This document shows, in pieces, positions 15,632 through 24,977 of a stretch of DNA of 35,458 bases. The DNA is from an uncultured Paracoccaceae bacterium (GTDB lineage Bacteria; Pseudomonadota; Alphaproteobacteria; Rhodobacterales; Rhodobacteraceae). The notes beneath the pieces were generated by a model that saw only the letters and a list, made by a program, of their open reading frames with translations, did no database searches and was not told the origin of the DNA. Location: the NCBI GenBank assembly GCA_937916485.1, contig CALFSV010000178.1:1-35458 (forward strand), read 5' to 3'. Position 1 is the first letter of the stretch. Every line of letters begins with the position of its first letter. Position numbers and translations under genes: made by a program.

Positions 15632-16870
15632 ATGACACCCACCAAAATGACTGCTCTTGCCACCGTGATGGTGGTGCTGAGTGGGACGACGGCCATGGCC
15701 GGATGCGGTATCACCGCCGGCAATGTCAGCATCCTGTCCAATGACTTTGCGGCCCTGAATGCGGTCGCTGCCGGCGCGATGGAATGCGCGGGTGACCGTG
15801 TGACCGTCACGGCCAATCAGACCACAGAGCATCGCGACCTTCAGGTCGCCGCCCTGACGGCGAACCCGGCGCAATACACCACCGCCGTCGTGGCCAACTC
15901 GTCCATCGTGCCGCTTCTAAGCGCCGGGCTCATCCGCCCACTTGATGACCTTGTCGCGGAACACGGTGCCGGTCTGAAGCCAACCCAGCTGATCACGATC
16001 GACGGCCAGGTCATGGCAATCGCCTTCATGGCCAATGCCCAGCACCTGTTCTACCGCTCGGACATCCTGGCCGAGGTTGGGCTGGATGCGCCCACCACCT
16101 ATGAAGAGGTCCTTGCCGCTGCCGAGGCGATCCGCGCCGCGGGGATCATGGAATATCCGGTCGCGCTGAACACCGGCGCCGGCTGGAACCTGGGTGAAGA
16201 GTTCGTGAATATGTACATGGGCTACGGCGGTGAGATGTTTGTCCCCGGCACTGCTCAGGCTTCGGTCAATGACGAGGCGGGCGTTGCCGCGCTCAACATG
16301 CTCAAGGCGCTGACCGAATATTCCAACCCCGATTTCCTGACGTTCGATTCCAACGGAACCAGCGCCCTTTGGGAGGCCGGTGAAGTAGCCCTCGCCACCC
16401 TATGGGGGTCGCGCGCCGGCACGCTTCTGGATGACGAAGGCTCTACGCCCGAAGTGGTCGAGAATACTGCATTGGCTGGCGCTGTCACCACGGGTGGCGG
16501 AACAGTGCCCGCCACTACACTGTGGTGGGATGGCTTCACCATTTCGGCCAACATCAGCGACGAAGATGCAGAGGCGACCTTCATCGCCATGCTGAATGGC
16601 ATCTCGCCCGAAGTGATTTCGGCCAACTCGGATGCGGCCGTCTGGTTGGGTGAAGGCTACGAGCCGACACCGGCTGCGGTCGGTGTCTTTGCCTCGGCCA
16701 CTGCCGGGGCCGTGCCCTATCCGATGAGCCCGTTCATGGGCCTGATGCATTCCGCTGCGGGCGACAATCTGGCCGAGTTCCTGCAAGGCTCCGAAAGCGC
16801 TGAACAGGCGCTGGCGGACATCGAGGCGGCCTATACGACCGCCGCGACCGCACAGGGCTTTTTGCAGTAG
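15632..16870 (+). CDS. ABC transporter substrate-binding protein, sugar type
   Basis: This 412-residue extracytoplasmic solute-binding protein is of the family-1 (MalE-like) type. The N-terminal signal sequence MTPTKMTALATVMVVLSG is followed by TTAMA, with either a signal-peptidase I site after Ala23 or a lipobox-like Met-Ala-Gly-Cys with Cys25. A second Cys (C52) could pair with Cys25 if it is not lipidated. Typical fold segments are visible: NAQHLFYRSDILAEVGLDAPTTYEEVLAAAEAI and a WWDGFTISANISDEDAEA region. The ATG at 15632 follows GGGAGATCC; an in-frame ATG at 15647 is possible. It is the first gene of the plus-strand operon, followed by a GC-rich hairpin and two permease genes. The ligand is unknown but is presumably the substrate of the divergent catabolic operon. 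Confidence 0.9.
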   Translation: MTPTKMTALATVMVVLSGTTAMAGCGITAGNVSILSNDFAALNAVAAGAMECAGDRVTVTANQTTEHRDLQVAALTANPAQYTTAVVANSSIVPLLSAGLIRPLDDLVAEHGAGLKPTQLITIDGQVMAIAFMANAQHLFYRSDILAEVGLDAPTTYEEVLAAAEAIRAAGIMEYPVALNTGAGWNLGEEFVNMYMGYGGEMFVPGTAQASVNDEAGVAALNMLKALTEYSNPDFLTFDSNGTSALWEAGEVALATLWGSRAGTLLDDEGSTPEVVENTALAGAVTTGGGTVPATTLWWDGFTISANISDEDAEATFIAMLNGISPEVISANSDAAVWLGEGYEPTPAAVGVFASATAGAVPYPMSPFMGLMHSAAGDNLAEFLQGSESAEQALADIEAAYTTAATAQGFLQ

Positions 16871-16877
16871 ACCTGTC

Positions 16878-16907
16878 GCCGGGCCGGGGAAGGACCCCCG
16901 GCCCGGC
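16878..16907 (+). promoter_or_regulatory. Intra-operon GC hairpin between binding-protein and permease genes
   Basis: GCCGGGCCGGGG (16878-16889) and CCCCGGCCCGGC (16896-16907) form a perfect 12-bp stem around a six-base loop. There is no T-run. Hairpins here commonly protect the upstream mRNA and dampen downstream expression, giving more binding protein than permease. The second importer has a similar hairpin at the same position (23140-23161). Confidence 0.75.
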
Positions 16908-16930
16908 ACCCCCAAGCGAGAGCCACGCCC

Positions 16931-17959
16931 ATGCCGCATCGCACGTTCCTTTGGTTCATCCTGCCGTCGCTTGTCGCGATGATCCTGTTCATTGCGTTGC
17001 CCATCGGGTCGGTCATCGTTCAGTCGTTGTTCGTTGAACACACGCAGGTCCTGATCGTGAGCGAGAGTTGCGGTCCCTTTGGCTGCACCGAAACGACCAG
17101 CATTGACGTTGAGGCCACCGCCGCCCTGCAAGCGGCAGAACCGCTGGGCCGGTTCAACGGGCTTGGCACTTATTTTGACCGCAACCATCTGGCGAGCCTC
17201 GAAGTATCGCAGGCATGGTCATCCTCGGCCAGTATTGCTGAGTTCTTCTCGCGTCTGATGAACCTGCCGTTCTACAGCGCGCTTGCCTTTACCATGACCT
17301 ATACCTTTGTGGTGACACCGCTTGTCATCGTCCTGGGGCTGTTCATCGCGCTGGGCGTCAATTCGCTGCCGCAGTTCGCCAAGGGGCCGACGATCTTTGT
17401 GTCGTTGCTCCCGATGATCATCACGCCGCTGATCGGCTCGCTTATCCTGTTCTGGATGATTGATGCGCGGGGGATCATCGGATCGACTTTGCAGGCCCTG
17501 TTCAACGATGGCTCACTGTCGCTCAAGGCGTCGCCTGTGCTGACCTGGATCACCCTGATCGTCTACGGCGTCTGGCACTCGGCCCCCTTCGCCTTCATCG
17601 TATTTTATGCCGGGCTTCAGACCGTGCCCGAGGACACGCTTGAAGCGGCCCTGATCGACGGAGCGAGCCGCTGGGAAAGGGTGCGCTACGTCGTCATTCC
17701 CTACATGGCGCCGCTTGTCGTCTTTATCGCGCTGATCCAGCTGATGGACAATTTCCGGGTGTTCGAGCCGATCGTCGGCTTTTCGGCGCAGGCGAATGCC
17801 ACCTCGCTGTCCTGGATCATCTACAACGACCTTCGCGGCGACACCCAGCAGTTCGGCTCGGCGGCGGCGACCTCGGTCCTGACGATCCTTGGGGTCTGCG
17901 TCCTGCTTAGCCCAGTGCTGATCCGCACCTGGCGCGACTTTAACAGGAAGAGGGCCTGA
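16931..17959 (+). CDS. ABC transporter permease, MalF/UgpA-like
   Basis: This 342-residue integral membrane subunit has a first membrane segment at about residues 7-30. A long periplasmic region of about 80 residues follows, and then the core segments. The cytoplasmic coupling (EAA) loop is visible as EAALIDGASRWERVRYVVIPYMAP. The periplasmic region carries two cysteines in SCGPFGC (C47 and C52), which could form a disulfide; this is not usual for the family. The ATG at 16931 is chosen because the hydrophobic N-terminus begins immediately. It is followed one base later by the second permease gene. It pairs with that permease and with the ATPase encoded at 14334-15377. Confidence 0.92.
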   Translation: MPHRTFLWFILPSLVAMILFIALPIGSVIVQSLFVEHTQVLIVSESCGPFGCTETTSIDVEATAALQAAEPLGRFNGLGTYFDRNHLASLEVSQAWSSSASIAEFFSRLMNLPFYSALAFTMTYTFVVTPLVIVLGLFIALGVNSLPQFAKGPTIFVSLLPMIITPLIGSLILFWMIDARGIIGSTLQALFNDGSLSLKASPVLTWITLIVYGVWHSAPFAFIVFYAGLQTVPEDTLEAALIDGASRWERVRYVVIPYMAPLVVFIALIQLMDNFRVFEPIVGFSAQANATSLSWIIYNDLRGDTQQFGSAAATSVLTILGVCVLLSPVLIRTWRDFNRKRA

Positions 17960-17960
17960 C

Positions 17961-18842
17961 ATGGCTGCCGCTTCGCAACGCCGCTCCCCGCTGCTGGTCA
18001 CGATGACGCTGGCCTTTGTCGGCATCTGGGTGATCCTGGCCGCGTTCCCCTTTGTCTGGACGGTCTGGGGATCGTTCAAGGTTCAGGCCGACTTCTTTTC
18101 CAAAGCCAACTGGATGAACGCCGTCTGGGGCATCGCTACCACGGCCGAGACGGGCAGCGCATTTACCGGCGCCGGCTACGAGGGCGCGTGGATCAAGCGG
18201 GAGTTCTGGCGCGCTGTGCTGAACACCGGGATCGTGGTGTTCTTTACCGTCATCATCTCGCTCACCTTTGGCACCTTGGGTGGGTATGCCTTGGCCCGGT
18301 CGGGGTATCGCTATGCATTCTGGCTTTTGATGATCGCGCTGGTGTTTCGGGCGATGCCGCATATCACGCTGGTGTCGGGTTACCTCTTGCCGTTCTTTCA
18401 GTGGAACCTCTGGGGGCATCTGCCGACCTCGATCATCGTGCTGGTGGCGATCAACCAGCCCTTCACACTGTGGATGCTGCACTCGTTCTTTCTGAACATT
18501 CCCAAGGATCTGGACGAAAGCGCCATGGTCGACGGCTGCACCCGGTTTCAGGCGTTTCGCCATGTCATCATTCCGGTCATGTGGCCGGGTGTGATCACGA
18601 CGGGGCTGTTCTCGTTTCTTCTGGCCTATAACGACTTTGCCGTCACGGCGATGCTGCTAAGCCAGGAGAACCAGACGATGGTGCCCAAGATCGCGAGTTT
18701 TCTGGGGACGACACAGGTCGAGGGGCAGGTGATGTATGCCGTGGCTGCCGTTGTCTCTGCCACAGCGCCGCTGTTTGTCCTTATCATGTTCTTCCAACGT
18801 CAGATCGTCAGCGGCCTCACCGCCGGAGCCGTCAAAGGGTAA
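17961..18842 (+). CDS. ABC transporter permease, MalG/UgpE-like
   Basis: This 293-residue membrane subunit has about six hydrophobic segments and the coupling loop DESAMVDGCTRFQAFRHVIIPVMWPG, whose Gly and hydrophobic pattern match the EAA motif. The first periplasmic loop (about residues 45-85) is enlarged and Trp-rich (KANWMNAVWGI, EGAWIKREFWRAV). The ATG at 17961 is one base after the stop of the first permease gene, and the third gene starts two bases after its own stop, so the three are certainly one transcript. It forms the second half of the translocation pore for the ligand delivered by the binding protein at 15632-16870. Confidence 0.92.
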   Translation: MAAASQRRSPLLVTMTLAFVGIWVILAAFPFVWTVWGSFKVQADFFSKANWMNAVWGIATTAETGSAFTGAGYEGAWIKREFWRAVLNTGIVVFFTVIISLTFGTLGGYALARSGYRYAFWLLMIALVFRAMPHITLVSGYLLPFFQWNLWGHLPTSIIVLVAINQPFTLWMLHSFFLNIPKDLDESAMVDGCTRFQAFRHVIIPVMWPGVITTGLFSFLLAYNDFAVTAMLLSQENQTMVPKIASFLGTTQVEGQVMYAVAAVVSATAPLFVLIMFFQRQIVSGLTAGAVKG

Positions 18843-18844
18843 TC

Positions 18845-19858
18845 ATGTCCGACCTGCAAGCCGCCAAAGCCACCGTTCAAGCCCATTACAAGGCGCTGGC
18901 AGGGGCCAGCCCTGACACGGTCGGGGATATCATCGCCGCTGCCGTCAGCCCCGACTACATGTGGCGGGGGATGCACCCGTTCCACGAACAGAGCGGCGCG
19001 GCGGCCGTGGCAGAGACCTTCTGGGCCCCCTTCCTGACGTCGATGAGCCGGGTCCAGCGGCGCGAGGATATCTTTTTCGCTGGTCAGAACGAGATGGATG
19101 GTTTCACCTCTGTCTGGACGGCCTCGATGGGGCATCTGATGGGCCTCTTTGATGCGCCGTGGTTGGGGATACCCCCCACCGGCAAGATGATCTTTTTGCG
19201 CTACGCAGAGTTCAACAAGGTCGAAGAGGGTGTGATCACCGAGACGGCGTTGTTCTGCGATATTCTGCACCTGATGATGCAGGCCGGGCTACAGCCGCTT
19301 CCGCCCCAGACCGCCGCCCATCTGGTTCAGCCCGGCCCGATGACCCACGATGGTCTGTTGTACGGTCCGCAGGAGGCAGGCGAGGGGGAGGCGACGCTGG
19401 CGCTCATCAACCGGATGATCGGCGACATCAATACGCATCAACGGTTCCAGACCCCGCAAGAGGAGCTGGCCGAATGCTGGCACGACGACATGATCTGGTG
19501 GGGCCCTGCCGGGATCGGGGCGACCTATACGATTGACCGCTATATAGAACAGCACCAGCGCCCATTCCGCACGCAGATCACCGACAGGGTGTTCAACGGA
19601 CATCTGTGCCGCATGGCCGAGGGCACCTACGGCGGCTTTTTCGGCTGGCCCAACCTCACCCTGACCAATGCGGGCGGTTATACGGGCATGACCGGCAGCA
19701 ACACCCGCGCCGATATGCGGGTCGTCGACATCTATCGCCGCGACGGTGACAAGCTGGCCGAGAACTGGATATTCATCGACATGCTGCATTTTTTGAACAT
19801 GCAGGGCCTTGATGTGCTGGGCCGTATGGCCAGTTTAGGCCCCCCGGCCAAAAGCTGA
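18845..19858 (+). CDS. Double SnoaL/NTF2-like protein in the transporter operon
   Basis: This 337-residue protein is the paralogue of the one at 11889-12923. The shared motifs in order are MHPF, RRED, IPPTGKMIFLRYAEFNKVEEG, LMMQAG, PGPMTHDGL, WWGPAGIG, FGWPN and ENWIFIDMLHFLNMQGLDVLGRM. It looks like two SnoaL cones in tandem, with no signal peptide, so it should be cytosolic despite lying two bases behind a permease gene. A soluble protein co-transcribed with the importer probably acts on the substrate as soon as it enters. The chemistry cannot be read from the sequence. Its stop faces the stop of the second ATPase gene five bases away, with no terminator between the converging genes. Confidence 0.84.
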   Translation: MSDLQAAKATVQAHYKALAGASPDTVGDIIAAAVSPDYMWRGMHPFHEQSGAAAVAETFWAPFLTSMSRVQRREDIFFAGQNEMDGFTSVWTASMGHLMGLFDAPWLGIPPTGKMIFLRYAEFNKVEEGVITETALFCDILHLMMQAGLQPLPPQTAAHLVQPGPMTHDGLLYGPQEAGEGEATLALINRMIGDINTHQRFQTPQEELAECWHDDMIWWGPAGIGATYTIDRYIEQHQRPFRTQITDRVFNGHLCRMAEGTYGGFFGWPNLTLTNAGGYTGMTGSNTRADMRVVDIYRRDGDKLAENWIFIDMLHFLNMQGLDVLGRMASLGPPAKS

Positions 19859-19862
19859 TCGG

Positions 19863-20917
<1,055 letters not shown>

Positions 20918-20921
<4 letters not shown>

Positions 20922-21742
20922 TGTCTGTCCTCCCGGTTGCAATTGGGCCGTTGGTCTATGTCTGGAAAGCGCCAGGATCCGACGGCGGCACCGATCTTGT
21001 CGGCGGCTTCGTGCAGTCTTGGGGCAAGCTTTTCGAGGGCGGCCAGTGATAGCCGCTGGGTCGTGGAGGTGATCGACACGGCCCCGAGCACGCGGCCCCG
21101 TCCGCTCAGGATCGGGGCGGCAATGCAGATGATGCCGGGTTCATGCTCTTCGCGGTCAAATCCATGGCCTTGCGCGCGGATCTCGACCAGTTCAGCGCGA
21201 AGGCTGTTTGCGTCAGCCAGAGTGGCCGGGGTGAAGGGGTGAAAGGATTGCTGTGCAATCAGCTCTTCGACCCGGTCGGGATCCTCGTAGGCCAGGATTG
21301 TCTTGCCGATCCCGGTACAATAGGCGGGGCCGACCTTGCCCGCGTCGCTGAACACATGGACGGGGCGCGTCGGGTTGATCTTGTCGACGTACAGAACCTG
21401 GGCATGGTCGAGTTGGGCCAGGTGCACCGTTTCGCCCACGTCGGCTGCCAGCCGTTCCAGCTCGGGCCGGGCGATCGGGGCGAGCGAGGATTGGGACCAT
21501 GCGGAATGGGCCAGCCGGACCAGCCGCACGCCCGGCGAATAGGTGCCAGTGTCTGCGTCATAGGCCAGCATGCGCTGATTGGTGAGGGTCTGGACGAACC
21601 GATATAGGGTGGCCTTGGGGTAGGGGGCGTCATCCAGTAGTTCGGAAAAGCGGACAGGTCGACCAAAGGACGCAACACGGTCCAGCACATCGAGCGCCTT
21701 GCCGACTGTCCCATCGCCCAATTCCGACATACCTTTTTTCAA
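20918..21742 (-). CDS. IclR-family transcriptional regulator
   Basis: This 274-residue regulator has an N-terminal IclR winged helix-turn-helix (GTVGKALDVLDRVASFGRPVRFSELLDDAPYPKATLYRFVQTL). A C-terminal effector domain follows, with ERLAADVGETVHLAQLDHAQVLYVDKI, GKVGPAYCTGIGKTILAY, GHGFDREEHEPGIICIAAPIL and GAVSITSTT, all typical. Two starts are possible. A TTG at 21742 has AAGGA ten bases upstream, while an ATG at 21730 has only a purine run against it; I give the former. It is co-transcribed with the ATPase gene through an ATGA overlap and diverges from the binding-protein gene. Its likely sites are the nested palindromes at 21824-21870. Confidence 0.92.
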
Positions 21743-21823
21743 CCCCCGGTTTCCTTCGGCTCTGTACCCCTCTCTCTAAACGGGGCACGCGCGGCTGCTG
21801 ACAACCTTAGGCGAGTTGCGGTT

Positions 21824-21870
21824 AAGTTTTCAATATTCAAAACTTAGTTTCAAATATTGGAACAAGTTTT
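21824..21870. promoter_or_regulatory. Nested palindromic operator region, probable IclR sites
   Basis: AAGTTTT (21824-21830) and AAAACTT (21839-21845) are perfect arms around CAATATTC. Overlapping it, CAATATT (21831-21837) and AATATTG (21853-21859) are perfect arms of a 29-bp palindrome with AAACT/AGTTT inside. The pattern AGTTT...AATATT recurs 21 bp further on at 21846-21863, two helical turns away, and AAGTTTT recurs at 21864-21870 (AAGTTTT after AAC). The region is AT-rich against a GC-rich background and lies between the IclR gene and the binding-protein start at 21893. Confidence 0.75.
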
Positions 21871-21892
21871 GTAGCAACACAGGGAGGACTTC

Positions 21893-23128
21893 ATGTTGCA
21901 CCTCAAGAAAAGCGCCCCGCTGGCGCTTGGCATCGCTTTGCTGGCTGGGACCAGTGCGATGGCCCAGCAGCGGACCTTGAACTACTACGCTGACTTTGAT
22001 CCCATCCCGCTGGCTGCCTTTGAGGCGCTGATCGCGGATTTCGAGGCTGCGAACCCCGACATCGACGTTGTTCTTCAGAACTTCGATCACGAAGGGTACA
22101 AGACTGCGATCCGTAACTTCCTGACCACCGACGCGCCGGATCTGGCCAACTGGTATGCAGGCAACCGCATGGCGCCGTTCGTCAACTCTGGTCAGTTCAT
22201 GGACGTGTCGGACGTCTGGGCCGACAACGGTCTGGACGAGTCGCTCGGCTCTGCCATCGCTTCGATGACCATTGATGGCAAGCAGTGGGGCGTTCCCTAT
22301 ACCTACTACCAGTGGGGCATCTACTTCAACAAAACCGCCTACGAGCAGGTCGGCGCCGAAGTGCCAACCACCTATGACGAATTCGTCGCCAACTGCGAGC
22401 TTTTTGCGGCCGCCGATATCGACTGCCTGACCACCGGTACGTCGGCGCTCTGGCCCGGAGCTGGCATCTTTGACTATCTGAACCTGCGGACCAACGGCTA
22501 TGAGTATCACATGGCGCTGACCTCGGGCGACGTGGCCTGGACCGACGATGGTGTGCGCGAGACCTTTGCACAATGGGCCCGGATTCAGCCCTACATCACC
22601 GAAAACCACGCCGCAATCGACTGGCAGGACGCAGCAACCCTGCTCGTTCAGGGCCGCGCCGCGAACTATGTCATGGGCATCTTTGCCGTTGGCGTGTTCA
22701 AGGACGGCGGGATGACCGACGAGACGCTGGGCTTCATGCCATTCCCGACGATCAACCCTGATGTCGCACGGGCAGAAGAAGCCCCGACCGACACCATCCA
22801 CATCCCCGCCGGTGCAACCAACGTGGAAGACGCCAAGACCTTCCTCGCGTTTGTGGCCCAGGCCGATGTGCAGACCAAGCTGAACGAGGCGCTGGGCCAG
22901 CTGCCCATCAATAGCGGCTCTACCGTTGGGTCCGACCCGTTCATCACGGCCGGGTTCGAGCTGTTGTCGACCACACCCGGCGGCATTGCCCAGTTCTTTG
23001 ACCGGGACGCTCCGGCAGAGATGGCCAAGCTTGGCATGGAAGGCTTCCAGGAGTTCATGGTTATCCCCGATAACCTCGATGACATCCTTGGCCGTCTGGA
23101 GCAGGCGCGCGAGCGTATCTACCAGTAA
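21893..23128 (+). CDS. ABC transporter substrate-binding protein, sugar type (second importer)
   Basis: This 411-residue family-1 solute-binding protein has the signal peptide MLHLKKSAPLALGIALLAG and a cleavage site after TSAMA, before QQRTLNYYADFDP. The mature protein shows the usual segments: EAANPDIDVVLQNFDHEGYKT, WGVPYTYYQWGIYFNKTAYEQVG, PTTYDEFVANCELFAAADID, and IPAGATNVEDAKTFLAFVAQ near the C-terminus. The ATG at 21893 has GGAGG about 7 bases upstream. It is the first gene of a three-gene transport operon under the probable IclR sites. A hairpin follows before the permease genes. The aromatic-rich pocket segments suggest a sugar or glycerol-type ligand but do not identify it. Confidence 0.93.
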   Translation: MLHLKKSAPLALGIALLAGTSAMAQQRTLNYYADFDPIPLAAFEALIADFEAANPDIDVVLQNFDHEGYKTAIRNFLTTDAPDLANWYAGNRMAPFVNSGQFMDVSDVWADNGLDESLGSAIASMTIDGKQWGVPYTYYQWGIYFNKTAYEQVGAEVPTTYDEFVANCELFAAADIDCLTTGTSALWPGAGIFDYLNLRTNGYEYHMALTSGDVAWTDDGVRETFAQWARIQPYITENHAAIDWQDAATLLVQGRAANYVMGIFAVGVFKDGGMTDETLGFMPFPTINPDVARAEEAPTDTIHIPAGATNVEDAKTFLAFVAQADVQTKLNEALGQLPINSGSTVGSDPFITAGFELLSTTPGGIAQFFDRDAPAEMAKLGMEGFQEFMVIPDNLDDILGRLEQARERIYQ

Positions 23129-23139
23129 CAACCTTTGGC

Positions 23140-23161
23140 GGCGGCGGGGAAACCTGCCGCC
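23140..23161 (+). promoter_or_regulatory. Intra-operon hairpin with GAAA loop after the second binding-protein gene
   Basis: GGCGGCGGG (23140-23148) pairs with CCTGCCGCC (23153-23161), with one G-U pair, closing a GAAA tetraloop. There is no T-run. It occupies the same position as the 12-bp hairpin at 16878-16907 in the first importer, suggesting the same use: stabilising the binding-protein message and limiting permease expression. Confidence 0.7.
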
Positions 23162-23208
23162 ACCATTCCGGCCCGTAGCGGCCGCGGCGACGAGTGGGGG
23201 GATCGCGC

Positions 23209-24126
23209 ATGTCCGTGACATCAAGCGAAACGCGGCAACGCTCCTGGTGGCGGTCCAACCAGCAATGGCTGACGCCCTGGCTGTTCCTGACGCCGGGCAT
23301 GATAATGTTTGCCCTCTATGTCGTCTGGCCGATCTTCGAAAGCTTCCGCATCTCGTTCTACGACTGGGACGGACTGGGCGAGGCGCAATGGCTGGGCTGG
23401 GCGAACTATCAGGAATTGTTCAACGACCGGGCGTTCAAGACCTCGCTCAAGAACAACGTCATCTGGTTGGTCCTCTATATGCTGGCCGTCCCGATGGGCC
23501 TTGGCATCGCGATCTTTCTTAACCAGACGGTGCGTGGCATCCGCATCTACAAATCGCTGTTCTTCTTTCCGTTCGTGATCAGTCAGGTCGTCGTCGGGCT
23601 GATGTTCTCGTGGTTTTATGCCCCGAACTTTGGCCTTCTGTACAAGCTGACCGAGTTTCTGACGGGCAAGGGGATTGCCGTTCTGGCCGATCCCGATCTT
23701 GTCACTTACGGGATTATCGCCGCCGGCCTCTGGCCGCAGATTGCTTATTGCATGATCCTTTACCTTACCGGCCTGAACAACGTGGCCCCCGACCAGATCG
23801 AGGCGGCCCGTCTGGACGGAGCCAAGGGGTTCAAGATGCTGTGGTATGTGATCCTGCCCCAGTTGCGCCCGGCGACATTCATCGCGGTCGTTGTCACGGT
23901 CATCGGTGCCCTTCGGTCCTTTGACCTTGTGTCGATCATGACCAATGGCGGGCCGTTCGGGTCGTCGCGGGTACTGTCCTATTACATGTATGAACAGGCG
24001 CTGTCGGAATACGGCTACCGGATGGGCTATGGCGCGGCCATCGCGGTCATCCTCTTTCTGATCATGATGGTCTTCATCTCTGGGTTCATCTGGAAGATGG
24101 TCCGCGACGAAAGAGGGGTGAACTGA
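23209..24126 (+). CDS. ABC transporter permease, MalF/UgpA-like (second importer)
   Basis: This 305-residue membrane subunit starts with a short cytosolic polar N-terminus (MSVTSSETRQRSWWRSN) and has six hydrophobic segments. The coupling loop is EAARLDGAKGFKMLWYVILPQLRPA. It has the short first periplasmic loop of ordinary sugar permeases, unlike the permease at 16931. The ATG at 23209 follows a GGGGGG run; a GTG five codons upstream is the alternative. The second permease gene begins one base after its stop. It works with the binding protein at 21893-23128 and with the ATPase at 19863-20921. Confidence 0.92.
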   Translation: MSVTSSETRQRSWWRSNQQWLTPWLFLTPGMIMFALYVVWPIFESFRISFYDWDGLGEAQWLGWANYQELFNDRAFKTSLKNNVIWLVLYMLAVPMGLGIAIFLNQTVRGIRIYKSLFFFPFVISQVVVGLMFSWFYAPNFGLLYKLTEFLTGKGIAVLADPDLVTYGIIAAGLWPQIAYCMILYLTGLNNVAPDQIEAARLDGAKGFKMLWYVILPQLRPATFIAVVVTVIGALRSFDLVSIMTNGGPFGSSRVLSYYMYEQALSEYGYRMGYGAAIAVILFLIMMVFISGFIWKMVRDERGVN

Positions 24127-24127
24127 G

Positions 24128-24973
24128 ATGTTTCCACGTCCCGTTGATCAGGCATCCTCCTTTGTCCGCACCGCCTATCAGGTTGCCCTGCCGATTGCCC
24201 TGATCCTTTGGCTGTTGCCCCTGCTTGGGGTGGCGCTGACATCGGTCCGGCCGTCCTCTGACCTTGCGGCGGGCAACTACTTTGGCTGGCCTTCGGCCTT
24301 TGCCATCTCGAACTATGCAGAGGTGTTCCAGAACTCGCCCATCGGGCGCTATATCTTCAACTCGTTCAAGGTAACGATCCCCACGGTGATCGGCACGCTT
24401 GTTCTGTCCTGCATGACCGGCTTTGCGCTGGGCGTTTACCGGTTCCGCTCGAACATCCTGATCTTCTTCCTCTTCGTGGCGGGCAACTTTGTGCCGTTCC
24501 AGATCCTGATGGTTCCGGTGCGCGACCTGACGTTCAACATGGGCCTCTACAATACCACGGCAGGCCTCGCGATGTTCCACATCGCCTTTCAAACCGGGTT
24601 CTGCACGCTGTTCATGCGGAACTTCATCGCTGCCTTGCCGCGCGAATTGATCGAGGCCGCCCGGGTCGAAGGCGTGGCCGAGTGGAAGATCTTTTGGTAC
24701 ATCGTGCTGCCCCTCATGCGGCCCGCCATCGCGGCGCTATCGGTGCTGGTCTTTACCTTTATCTGGAACGACTTTTTCTGGGCCACGGTCCTGACGACCT
24801 CTGCCAGCACGCAACCGGTGACGGCGGGTCTGTCATCGCTGAACGGTCAGTGGATTGCGGCATGGCATCTGGTGTCCGCAGGATCGATCATCGCCGCGAT
24901 GCCGCCGGTTCTGATGTTCTTCCTGATGCAAAAGCACTTCATCGCTGGGCTTACACTGGGCGCGGTGAAGTAA
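24128..24973 (+). CDS. ABC transporter permease, MalG/UgpE-like (second importer)
   Basis: This 281-residue membrane subunit has about six hydrophobic segments and the coupling loop EAARVEGVAEWKIFWYIVLPLMRPA. It ends in the usual FFLMQKHFIAGLTLGAVK, typical of CUT1 permeases of the MalG branch. The ATG at 24128 is one base after the first permease stop, so the genes are translated together. It is the last gene of the operon and is followed at once by a strong hairpin terminator. Together the three plus-strand genes form an importer for a sugar-like or polyol ligand. Confidence 0.92.
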   Translation: MFPRPVDQASSFVRTAYQVALPIALILWLLPLLGVALTSVRPSSDLAAGNYFGWPSAFAISNYAEVFQNSPIGRYIFNSFKVTIPTVIGTLVLSCMTGFALGVYRFRSNILIFFLFVAGNFVPFQILMVPVRDLTFNMGLYNTTAGLAMFHIAFQTGFCTLFMRNFIAALPRELIEAARVEGVAEWKIFWYIVLPLMRPAIAALSVLVFTFIWNDFFWATVLTTSASTQPVTAGLSSLNGQWIAAWHLVSAGSIIAAMPPVLMFFLMQKHFIAGLTLGAVK

Positions 24974-24977
24974 CGAA

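Noticed and set aside
16400..17188. Open frame of 262 codons on the minus strand
   Set aside because: It is antisense to the binding-protein and permease genes, with Arg/Gly-rich composition typical of a shadow frame in high-GC DNA.
21830..23224. Long open frame of 464 codons on the minus strand
   Set aside because: It is exactly antisense to the second binding-protein gene, which has a signal peptide, ribosome site and clear family motifs. The antisense translation has no recognisable motif.
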